Of a stretch of 49,453 nucleotides of DNA, positions 42,636 to 49,453 are shown one piece after another; positions within the stretch are counted from its first letter, which is position 1; every line of letters begins with the position of its first letter. The DNA comes from SG8-41 sp035574195 (GTDB taxonomy: Bacteria > Pseudomonadota > Gammaproteobacteria > Burkholderiales > SG8-41), in contig DATLZE010000007.1 of the NCBI GenBank assembly GCA_035574195.1, positions 1 to 49,453 on the forward strand. Reading direction: 5' to 3'. Under the pieces are notes generated by a model. The model was not told where the DNA came from. It saw only the letters and a program-made list of their open reading frames with translations, and made no database searches. The position numbers were made by a program, and so were the translations under genes.

Positions 42636-43568
42636 ATGCGTTGCGTCGTGCTGGGCGGCGCGGGCTTCATCGGCTCGCATCTTGCGCCGCGGCTGCTCGA
42701 GGCGGGGCACCGCGTGGTCGTGTTCGACCGGCCCGGCCGCACCGCCCCCCGCGGCTTTCCGCACGCCGGCCGCATCGAGTGGCGCGAGGGCGATTTTCTC
42801 GACCGGCGCGACCTCGCGCGCGCGATCGAGGGCTGCGAGGCCGCGTTTCACCTGGTTTCGACGACGCTTCCCGCCACGGCCAACGCGGACCCCGCGTACG
42901 ATCTCGAGACCAATGTCGCCGGGACGCTGCGCATGCTCGAGGCGGCGCGCGCTGCGGGCCTCGCGCGCATCGTCTTCGTCTCCTCCGGCGGCACGGTCTA
43001 CGGCGTGCCGCGCGCGATCCCGATCCCGGAGACGCATCCCACCGATCCGATCACGGCCTACGGCATCGGCAAGCTCGCGATCGAGAAGTATCTGGGGCTC
43101 TACGGCGTGCTGCACGGGCTCGACTACCGCATCCTGCGGCTCGCCAACCTGTTCGGCGAGCGCCAGCGCGCGAGCGCCACTCAGGGTGTCGTCGCCGCGT
43201 TTCTCGAGCGCGCGCTCTGCGGCCGCCCGATCGAGGTGTGGGGCGATGGAAGCGCGGTGCGGGACTATCTCTACGCGGGCGACGCGGCCGAGGCGCTGGT
43301 GCGCGCGCTCGAGCACGCGGGGCCGGAGCGCGTGATCAACGTGGGCAGCGGCACGGGGCGCAGCGTGAACGAGATCATCGCCGCGATCGAGCGGGTCCTC
43401 GGGCGCCGCCTCGAGCGGCGCTACCTGCCCCCTCGCGCGTTCGACGTGCCGGCCAACGTGCTCGACATCTCGCTCGCGCGCTCGGCGCTCGGATGGGCGC
43501 CGCGCACCAGCTTCGAGGAGGCGCTCGCGCGCGCCGCCGCCTGGCTCAGGGAGGCGCTCGATCGCTGA
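42636..43568 (+). CDS. NAD-dependent epimerase/dehydratase (extended SDR, GalE/WcaG-like)
   Basis: 310 aa. Rossmann motif GGAGFIGSHLAPRLL at residues 7-21. Catalytic Ser-Tyr-Lys: VSSGGTVYG then AYGIGKLAIEKYL (YxxxK). RDYLYAGDAAEAL and INVGSGTGRSVNEI follow the UDP-sugar epimerase group. Probably supplies a sugar for the surface glycan, but the exact substrate is undecided. Its last 23 bases overlap the end of the convergent GT9 gene. Confidence 0.88.
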   Translation: MRCVVLGGAGFIGSHLAPRLLEAGHRVVVFDRPGRTAPRGFPHAGRIEWREGDFLDRRDLARAIEGCEAAFHLVSTTLPATANADPAYDLETNVAGTLRMLEAARAAGLARIVFVSSGGTVYGVPRAIPIPETHPTDPITAYGIGKLAIEKYLGLYGVLHGLDYRILRLANLFGERQRASATQGVVAAFLERALCGRPIEVWGDGSAVRDYLYAGDAAEALVRALEHAGPERVINVGSGTGRSVNEIIAAIERVLGRRLERRYLPPRAFDVPANVLDISLARSALGWAPRTSFEEALARAAAWLREALDR

Positions 43569-44676
43569 GCAGCGGCTCGATCGCCGCGATCACCGAGCGC
43601 GCCGGCAGCTCCTGCAGGCAGTCGCTGTAGCTTCCGATGTGCCGCTCGCAGCCCTCCTCGAGACAGGGCACGCACGCCGCCGTTGCCTGCACCAGTGTCA
43701 CGTTGCCCCGGCGCTGGGTGCCCAGGCGCCGCCACGGATTGCGCTCCGCCGGCTGTCCCTTGGGCCACGGCCCCCATTTGACCGGGTTGGAGGGGCCGTA
43801 GAGCGCCACGGTCGGCACTCCGAGCGCCGCGGCCATGTGGGTGATCGCGGTGTCCGGCCCGACGTAGAGCGCGGCGCGCGCGAGCAGGCAGCCGAGCGCG
43901 CCGAGGTCGAGCCGGCCCGCGAGGCTGCGGGCGCCCGCGCCGAGGCGCTGCGCGATCGCGCCGGCGTACTCGACCTCTCTCGCCGCGCCGCTTCCCGTGA
44001 CGCACACGCGCAGTCCGTTGCCGATCAGCCAGCGCCCGACCTCGACCCAGCCCTCCAGGTGCCACATCTTGTAGTTGAACTTGGGCGTGGGATGGAGAAC
44101 GGCGTACGGCGCCTCGCCCTCCGGGGAGCGCAGCGCCTCGACGCGGCGCGCGTCCTGCGCGTCCCAGCTCACGACCACCTCGGGCACCGGCGCGATCCCC
44201 AGCGCCTGGGCGAGCGCGAGGTTCATGCGCACCGTGTGCGTATCGCGATCGTCGAAGGCGACCCAGCGGTCGAGCAGCCGCCGCTTCCACGCTTCTTTGC
44301 GCGCGGGCACGAGCAATCCCGCCCGCCAGCGCCCGGCGACGAACGCGTAGAGCGTCGAGCGGTCGCTCGGCACCACCGAGAGCGCGACGTCGTAGCGGCG
44401 CGCGAGCTGCAGCGCGAAGTCGAGGTGCTGCGGCCAGCCGGGCCGCTCGGCGATGGCGAGCACGCGCCGCAGGTCGGGATTGGCGGCGACTATGCCCTGG
44501 GTCCCGGAGAACACCAGCATGTCCACGGCGCACTGCGGCCAGGCGCGCTTCACCGAGCGCACGAGGGGGGTGGCGAGCAGCACGTCGCCGATGCGGCGCG
44601 TGGCCACGACGAGCACGCTCGCGGGCGCGCGGCCGGCGCCGGAGAAAGGGGGGCCGCTCGCGCGCCGCACGATCAC
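43546..44676 (-). CDS. Glycosyltransferase family 9 (heptosyltransferase-like)
   Basis: 376 aa from a GTG at 44676 overlapping the TGA of the preceding GT2 gene by 4 bases. SVLVVATRRIGDVLLATPLVRSVKRAWP is the classical GT9 N-terminus; the C-terminal nucleotide site has YVGPDTAITHMAAALGVPTVALYGPSNPVKWGPWP. Family members add heptose or other sugars to the LPS inner core. Several cysteines near the end (AACVPCLEEGC) suit this branch. Operon with the two GT2 genes. Confidence 0.9.
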   Translation of the reverse strand: MIVRRASGPPFSGAGRAPASVLVVATRRIGDVLLATPLVRSVKRAWPQCAVDMLVFSGTQGIVAANPDLRRVLAIAERPGWPQHLDFALQLARRYDVALSVVPSDRSTLYAFVAGRWRAGLLVPARKEAWKRRLLDRWVAFDDRDTHTVRMNLALAQALGIAPVPEVVVSWDAQDARRVEALRSPEGEAPYAVLHPTPKFNYKMWHLEGWVEVGRWLIGNGLRVCVTGSGAAREVEYAGAIAQRLGAGARSLAGRLDLGALGCLLARAALYVGPDTAITHMAAALGVPTVALYGPSNPVKWGPWPKGQPAERNPWRRLGTQRRGNVTLVQATAACVPCLEEGCERHIGSYSDCLQELPARSVIAAIEPLLSDRAPP

Positions 44677-45482
44677 AGATACTGGAGCAGGCCCGAGCGC
44701 GCCTCGATGCGCGGGGAGGAGAGGATTTCCTCCAGCCGCTGGCGGTTCTGCGGCAGGCGCGAGCGGTCCTGCTCGGGGTGCCACAGGTGGATCACCGGAC
44801 AGGCGTAGCGCCCGCTCTTGTGCAGCACGCCCGCGCGGATCAGCCGGATCACGAGGTCCGAGTCCTCGAGCCCCCAGCCCGAGTAGCCCTCGTCCATACC
44901 GTTGACCTTGACGAGATCGCGCCGCCATACCGCGAGGTTGGCCGTACGCGCCCCCTGCCAGCGGCGGGGATGGAGCTTGCGAAAGCGCCCGTCGGGCAGG
45001 CGCAGCAGCGGGTGGACGCGGTTGATGTCCCCGCGCAGCCGGCAGCGCAGCCACTGCGGGAGCGTCCAGGCGTGGATCGGAAGCTTCTCGGCCAGGATGC
45101 GCTGCGCGAAGCGCTCGGTGGTGAGCACCCGGTTGCCGGAGACGAACCAGCCGGGCTCGGCGAGCCGCGCGTGCCGGCTCAGGAAATCGGGCAGCGGCAC
45201 GCAGTCCTGGTCGGTGAACACGATGTAGTCGGCGTCGGTGCACGCCACTGCGCGGTTGCGGATCGCCGCCGCCCGATAGCCCCGGTTCTCCTGCCACACG
45301 TGGCCGATGCGGAAGCGGGCGCGCGCCTGGTAGCGGCGGATCACTTCCTGCGTCTGCGGGCCCGAGCCGTCGTCGGCCACCACGATCTCGAAGTCGGGGT
45401 AATCCTGCGCGAGATAGCCCTCGAGCAGCGCGGCGAGCGCCTCGGGACGGTTGTAGGTGGCGGGGATGACGGCTATGCGCAT
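44673..45482 (-). CDS. GT2 glycosyltransferase with C-terminal galactosyltransferase-like motif
   Basis: 269 aa. IPATYNRPEALAALLEGYLAQDYPDFEIVVADDGSG opens a GT-A fold, with the metal motif DQD in FTDQDCVPLP. Late in the protein GYSGWGLEDSDLVIRL is the GWGxEDxDL motif of chondroitin polymerase/beta-4-galactosyltransferase type enzymes. Likely adds a sugar to LPS core or O-chain. Followed with 4-bp overlap by the GT9 gene. Confidence 0.9.
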   Translation of the reverse strand: MRIAVIPATYNRPEALAALLEGYLAQDYPDFEIVVADDGSGPQTQEVIRRYQARARFRIGHVWQENRGYRAAAIRNRAVACTDADYIVFTDQDCVPLPDFLSRHARLAEPGWFVSGNRVLTTERFAQRILAEKLPIHAWTLPQWLRCRLRGDINRVHPLLRLPDGRFRKLHPRRWQGARTANLAVWRRDLVKVNGMDEGYSGWGLEDSDLVIRLIRAGVLHKSGRYACPVIHLWHPEQDRSRLPQNRQRLEEILSSPRIEARSGLLQYL

Positions 45483-45487
45483 GCGCC

Positions 45488-45562
45488 GCGGTGACTCGCG
45501 AATCGTGAAGCGCCGATCTTCGTGCGCCGGTTCATGAACGGGTGGTGGCGCGATTTACGATC
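45488..45562. repeat. GATTCGCGA-type repeats in the GT2-GT2 spacer
   Basis: TCGCGAATCGTGAAGCG (from 45487) and GCGATTTACGATCGA (from 45551) lie at the two ends of the 72-bp spacer and are related in inverted orientation. Confidence 0.4.
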
Positions 45563-46313
45563 GAGGGTTTTTATCGCAGAGCAGCATCAGCTTGAGGTAG
45601 CGGTAGTAAGCACCCTCGGCGTTGGCGACCGCCAGCATGAAGCCCTCGCGGCCGTCGAGAAAGCCCGCGCGCAGGAAGTAGGTGCGCAGGAACGCCCATC
45701 CCCCGTGCACCAGCGCGGTCCCGAGGGAGGCGCGCCGGCCCTGCTCGTGGAACATGCGGGCGCTGCGCGTCGAATACAGGTTGATCTTCTCGATCATCTG
45801 GTCGAGATCGGTGATCGCCTCGTGCAGGATGGGCTGCTCGAGCCGGCCGATCGGGCCGTTGACGATCAGGCGGTCGTGGGCGTGATCCTCGGAGAAGCGC
45901 GCCGCGTCGCGCCGGAACACGCGCGTCACGTAATCGGGCCACCAGCCCGAATGCCGCATGAAGCGCCCGCAGAAGCTCGAGCGCCGGGGCATGCGGTAGG
46001 CGACTTTGCCGCCGGGCGCAGCGAGCGCCGCCTCGATCTCGGCGCGCAGCTCCGGGCTTACCCATTCGTCGGCGTCGAGCGAGAGCACCCATTGGCCGCG
46101 CGCGAGGGCGAGCGCGCGGTTCTTCTGCGGCCCGTGCCCCGGGAAGTCCTCGGTCACCTGCACCCGTGCCCCGAGCGCGCGCGCGATCTCGAGCGTCGCA
46201 TCGGTGCTGCCCGAATCCACCACCACCATCTCGTCGGCCCACGAGCCCGACTCCAGGCAGCGCCGGATCGTGGCTTGCGCGTTCTTGGTGATGACGATGA
46301 GCGAGAGCTTCAT
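45555..46313 (-). CDS. GT2 glycosyltransferase, WaaE/KdtX-like
   Basis: 252 aa from ATG 46313. SLIVITKNAQATIRRCLES, VVVDSGSTDATLEIA and LSLDADEWV (DAD metal motif) follow the WaaE/LgtF beta-1,4-glucosyltransferase group, as do WWPDYVTRVFRRD and the C-terminal FFRTYFL-like membrane-contact helix (WAFLRTYFLRAGFLDG). That group adds glucose to heptose I of the LPS inner core. Confidence 0.87.
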   Translation of the reverse strand: MKLSLIVITKNAQATIRRCLESGSWADEMVVVDSGSTDATLEIARALGARVQVTEDFPGHGPQKNRALALARGQWVLSLDADEWVSPELRAEIEAALAAPGGKVAYRMPRRSSFCGRFMRHSGWWPDYVTRVFRRDAARFSEDHAHDRLIVNGPIGRLEQPILHEAITDLDQMIEKINLYSTRSARMFHEQGRRASLGTALVHGGWAFLRTYFLRAGFLDGREGFMLAVANAEGAYYRYLKLMLLCDKNPRS

Positions 46314-46357
46314 GAGCGTGTGTCGTGCATCGTGCGCCGCGAGCGCGGGGCGGAGGT

Positions 46358-46390
46358 ATTCCTCGCTTACGATTGACGATTCGCGATCGG
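46358..46390 (+). repeat. Octamer-like repeat before the GT2 gene
   Basis: TTACGATT, GACGATTC, GCGATCGG, CGGTTCCC in a row, overlapping the end of the O-antigen ligase-like gene. Same family as 30174-30200. Confidence 0.4.
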
Positions 46391-47614
46391 CGGTTCCCGG
46401 GGAGATTGTAGCCCGCCGAACAGCACTCCAGTGAGCCAGGCGTAGAGCAGCCCCTCGGTATGGTCGAGGAGCAGCGAGTTGAACAGCGAGCCCACTGCGA
46501 TCGCCAGCACCAGGGCGCGGGCGAGATGGCACTCGAGCGGGGTCGCGAGCCGCGGCGCGAGGCGCCAGTGCAGATAGAAAAGGGCGAGCAGCGCCGCGAG
46601 CCCCGGCAGCCCGATTTGCACCGCGAGGTGGAGGTATTCGTTGTGCGGATTGCGGGCCGATGCGATCTGCGCTGCGCGCGCCTTCTCGGCATAGGCCTTG
46701 GGAAAGCCGCCGGTGCCGACCCCCATGAGCGGGCGCTCGCGCACGATGGCGAGGCTGTGGTAGTAGAAGTCCAGGCGCGTGCCGATCGAGGAGAGCAGGC
46801 TCGCCCGGCCCGGCTCCCACTCGGCGATCTCGCGCTCGATCTGCGCCACTCTCTGCGAGAACGGGCCCGGCGCCAGCAGCAGCGCCGAGAAGGATGCGGC
46901 GGCGGCCGCGGCCGCCCAGCCGAGCCCGCGCCAGCCGCGCCAGCAGTAACCGAGATAGAGCAGCAGCGCGCCGAGCACGACGTAGCCTGTCGCCCCCTGC
47001 ACGAGCAGCGTCGCGTTGAGCGCCGCGAGCACGGCGGCTGCGGCCCAGGCCAGGCGCGCCGCGCGGTGCTCGGCCTCTAGCGCGAGCCGCGCGAAGAGGA
47101 ATGCCCCCAACGCCATCAGCAGTCCGTGTGTCTGCCGGTGCTTGAAGACGACGGGGTAGGCCGCGTTGCCGATGAGGTGGCGGGACTCGGGCAGGATCCC
47201 GGCCTTGAGGAGGTAGGAGAGCGCGAGCACCAGCACGAGCCCGGCGGCGAGCGCGTGCAGCGCCCGCCTGCGCATCGCCGCCTCGCGAAAGGCCCAGGCG
47301 AATACCGTGATCCAGGCGAGGTCCAGGTACTTGGCGAGAAAATGCCCGGCGTCTCCGGGGTAACGCTCGCCGTAGAGCGTGCCGGCGGCCAGTAGCGCGA
47401 GGAGCAGGAGCGCGGCGGCCGCCACGGCGTTCGCGCGCAGCGAGCGCCAGGTGTCCCGCCACGCGCCCGCGGCGAGCCAGCCTGCGAGCACCAGCGCGAG
47501 CAGCAGGCCGTCGAGCGCGACCGAGATCGGGATCGAGAATCCCAGCGCGACCGCCGCCCACTGGGCCGTAGACTGCGCGCGCTGCGTCAATGCGGGGAGT
47601 AGTCCGGCACCCAT
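46367..47614 (-). CDS. O-antigen ligase-like membrane protein (Wzy_C/WaaL family)
   Basis: 415 aa from ATG 47614, with about 12 hydrophobic segments. A large periplasmic loop contains ERPLMGVGTGGFPKAYAEKARAAQ and NPHNEYLHLAVQIGLPGL, the HNxYLH-type signature of the family. The family joins O-antigen to lipid A-core or polymerises repeat units; these are not separable here. Its start overlaps the end of the dehydratase gene by 28 bp, and the C-terminus runs into repeat DNA. Confidence 0.87.
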   Translation of the reverse strand: MGAGLLPALTQRAQSTAQWAAVALGFSIPISVALDGLLLALVLAGWLAAGAWRDTWRSLRANAVAAAALLLLALLAAGTLYGERYPGDAGHFLAKYLDLAWITVFAWAFREAAMRRRALHALAAGLVLVLALSYLLKAGILPESRHLIGNAAYPVVFKHRQTHGLLMALGAFLFARLALEAEHRAARLAWAAAAVLAALNATLLVQGATGYVVLGALLLYLGYCWRGWRGLGWAAAAAAASFSALLLAPGPFSQRVAQIEREIAEWEPGRASLLSSIGTRLDFYYHSLAIVRERPLMGVGTGGFPKAYAEKARAAQIASARNPHNEYLHLAVQIGLPGLAALLALFYLHWRLAPRLATPLECHLARALVLAIAVGSLFNSLLLDHTEGLLYAWLTGVLFGGLQSPREPPIANRQS

Positions 47615-49398
47615 TTGGCAAGCTCGGCCCTCACCTGCGCGTCGTCGAGCGCTGCGTTCGCGAGCCACTGCTCCAGCCGTGCGAGCCAATCGCCGTTTTC
47701 GGGCCGCGCCCGCGCGACGCGCAGCTTGGGGTGGGGCGTGGGCAGCGTATTCTCGTCGGCGGCGAGCGGCTCCTCGTAGAGCTTCTCCCCGGGCCGCAGC
47801 CCGGTGTAGACGATCCGGATTTCCTCCTCGGTGAATCCCGAGAGCCGGATCATGTCGCGCGCGAGATCGGCGATTTTGACCGGCTCGCCCATGTCGAGCA
47901 CGAAGATCTCGCCGCCCTCGCCCATGAGCCCTGCCTGCAGCACGAGCTGCACCGCTTCGGGGATGGACATGAAGTAGCGCGTCACCTCGGGGTGCGTGAC
48001 GGTCACCGGCCCGCCCGCGGCGATCTGGCTGCGGAACTTGGGCACCACGCTGCCGGTGGAGCCGAGCACGTTGCCGAAGCGCACCATCACGAAGCGCGTG
48101 CCGGCGGGCCGCTGCAGCGCCTGGCACACCATTTCCGCGAGCCTCTTGGAGGCGCCCATCACGCTCGTGGGGTTGACCGCCTTGTCGGTGGAGATGAACA
48201 CGAATTTTTCGACCCCGTGCGCCTGCGCCGCGCGCGCCACGACGCGCGTGCCGGCGACGTTATTGAGCACCGCCTGCCAGGCGTTGCCGTCCTCCATCAG
48301 CGGCACGTGCTTGTAGGCGGCGGCGTGGAACACGACCGAGGGGCGGTGGCGCCCGAGCACCTCTTGCACGCGGGCCGGATCCTTGACGTCGCCGATCGCG
48401 CACGCGATCGGCACGTCCGGGTGGCGGTCGCGGAATTCCTGCTCGATCGAGTAGAGCGCGAATTCGCTCAGCTCGAAGAGCACGATCCGGAGCGGCGCGT
48501 AGCGCGCGATCTGGCGGGCGAGCTCAGCCCCGATCGAGCCGCCCGCTCCGGTCACCATCACCACGCGCCCGGCGAGCCAGCCGCGCAGCCCGGCCGCATC
48601 CAGCGTGACCGGGTCGCGCCCGAGCAGATCGTCGAGCTCGATCGCGCGCACTTGCGAGACCGTGACGCGCCCGCTCACCAGGTCGTCGTAGGAGGGAACC
48701 GTCAGCACCCTGAGCCCGGCGCGCCCGCAGAGCTCCACCGCGCGGCGGCGCGCGCTGTGGGAGGCCTCGGGCATGGCGATGATCGCTTGCGCGGCGCCGA
48801 GGCGCCGGGCCTGTTCGGCGACCTCCGCCACGCGCCCCACGACCTTCACTCCGTGCAGCTCGCGCCCGAGCTTGGCGGGATCGTCGTCGAGCACGCCGAC
48901 CACGCGCCACTGCGCGCTGCGCCCCAGCTCCTTGACGAGGTTGGAAGCGGCGTGCTCGGCGCCGAGCACCAGCACCGGCTCGCGCTCGAACCGCGCGAGG
49001 CCGGTGAGCCGCCGCTCGCGCCACATCCGGTAGGCGAGGCGGCTGCCGCCCATGATCATCGCCAGAATGAAGGGGTGCATGAGCAACACCGAGCGCGGCA
49101 CCGCCGCCTGGAACATGAAGAGCAGCGCCGGCACGGAGAGCGCGCCCACCGCCACCGCGGTGACGATGCGCTGCAGATCGGGCAGGCTCGCGAAGCGCCA
49201 CAGCCCCCGGTAGAGCCCGAAGCCCCAGAACAGCACGGCGTAGGGCGGCACGACATAGGCGAGCGTGCTGAAGGCGAGCGCGGGCACTCCCGGCGGCGGC
49301 TCGAGGTTGAAGCGCAGCCAGAACGCCGCGAACCATGCGGCCGCGCACGCGGCGAGATCGTGCAGCGCGGCGAGCAGGATGCGCCAGTTGAGCTTCAT
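47587..49398 (-). CDS. Nucleotide-sugar 4,6-dehydratase, WbpM/CapD/PglF type
   Basis: 603 aa, full length for the large membrane form. Four N-terminal membrane helices, a CoA-binding-like domain (VLVLGAEHAASNLVKEL), then the SDR domain with TGAGGSIGAELARQ and YKHVPLMED. The usual catalytic Tyr is replaced by Met: Met414-x3-Lys418 in SVMGASKR, as in WbpM, PglF and FlaA1. These convert UDP-GlcNAc to a 4-keto-6-deoxy sugar for QuiNAc, FucNAc or bacillosamine. It probably starts the glycan route for the GT/ligase genes downstream on this strand. Confidence 0.92.
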   Translation of the reverse strand: MKLNWRILLAALHDLAACAAAWFAAFWLRFNLEPPPGVPALAFSTLAYVVPPYAVLFWGFGLYRGLWRFASLPDLQRIVTAVAVGALSVPALLFMFQAAVPRSVLLMHPFILAMIMGGSRLAYRMWRERRLTGLARFEREPVLVLGAEHAASNLVKELGRSAQWRVVGVLDDDPAKLGRELHGVKVVGRVAEVAEQARRLGAAQAIIAMPEASHSARRRAVELCGRAGLRVLTVPSYDDLVSGRVTVSQVRAIELDDLLGRDPVTLDAAGLRGWLAGRVVMVTGAGGSIGAELARQIARYAPLRIVLFELSEFALYSIEQEFRDRHPDVPIACAIGDVKDPARVQEVLGRHRPSVVFHAAAYKHVPLMEDGNAWQAVLNNVAGTRVVARAAQAHGVEKFVFISTDKAVNPTSVMGASKRLAEMVCQALQRPAGTRFVMVRFGNVLGSTGSVVPKFRSQIAAGGPVTVTHPEVTRYFMSIPEAVQLVLQAGLMGEGGEIFVLDMGEPVKIADLARDMIRLSGFTEEEIRIVYTGLRPGEKLYEEPLAADENTLPTPHPKLRVARARPENGDWLARLEQWLANAALDDAQVRAELAKWVPDYSPH

Positions 49399-49453
49399 GG
49401 CCTGCCGAGCCTGAATCGCGAGATGCCTGTCGAGAACCGCAGCGGCACCGCCC
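49395..49453 (-). CDS. C-terminal end of an unidentified upstream gene (partial)
   Basis: The minus-strand frame ending TGA at 49395-49397 overlaps the dehydratase ATG in the common ATGA style and reads 18 residues ending RFRLGRP. Too short to identify; a glycan-synthesis gene is plausible from context only. Confidence 0.3.
   Translation of the reverse strand, partial: AVPLRFSTGISRFRLGRP

Overview
The window is a GC-rich (roughly 70 %), densely coded bacterial chromosome segment. The content points to an environmental Betaproteobacterium, probably Burkholderiales: four Bug-type solute-binding proteins, TTT and TRAP transporters, a zapB-like/zapA/6S RNA block of beta/gammaproteobacterial type, a cobalamin-riboswitch-controlled BtuB, and an LPS/O-antigen region. 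No phage, IS element, CRISPR array, tRNA or rRNA was seen. The assignment is inference from gene content only.

Left part (1-30 kb): uptake and carboxylate/CoA/nitrogen catabolism. After the 3' end of a TsaC/Sua5 gene, a minus-strand run (9628 down to 276) carries a serine-glyoxylate-type aminotransferase, a Bug protein, a nucleoside deaminase, a complete TRAP transporter (DctP-Q-M), a crotonase, a DUF3530 hydrolase and the TTT membrane pair TctB-TctA. Divergent from it lies a 978-aa FAD/Fe-S 2-hydroxyacid dehydrogenase, then an oligopeptide-type ABC operon (fused double ATPase, binding protein, two permeases). Next come an enolase-superfamily enzyme paired with a Bug, a HAD hydrolase, a crotonase/class III CoA-transferase pair, a TauE permease, a Trz/Atz-type amidohydrolase followed by two tandem Bugs, and an ACMSD-type amidohydrolase.

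Middle (29.7-33.6 kb): a housekeeping block on the minus strand, zapB-like - zapA - 6S RNA (ssrS) - terminator - EVE protein, driven by a strong sigma70-like promoter so close to the zapB-like ATG that the mRNA is probably leaderless. Divergent from it, a perfect TATAAT box precedes a long leader with a cobalamin riboswitch and btuB.

Right part (33.8-49.4 kb): envelope glycan synthesis. msbA is followed at very short distance by an ArnC-like GT2, a WecD-like acetyltransferase, two methyltransferases flanking a clear WecE aminotransferase, and a GT39 (ArnT-like) membrane transferase. This set looks like a route that makes an acylamino-6-deoxyhexose, loads it on undecaprenyl phosphate and transfers it in the periplasm. 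Convergent to it are a radical SAM/SPASM protein, an epimerase, a GT9 heptosyltransferase-like protein, two more GT2s, an O-antigen ligase-like protein and a WbpM/CapD-type 4,6-dehydratase.

The most unexplained signal is a degenerate intergenic repeat with an 8-bp period (GTGACGnn units, often ending GCGGCGAG). It occurs in many spacers of the left 23 kb, several times as facing inverted pairs, most clearly between the ABC ATPase and binding-protein genes (15011-15097). A second octamer-like family (GATTTACG/ATTCGCGA) occupies spacers from 30 to 46 kb.
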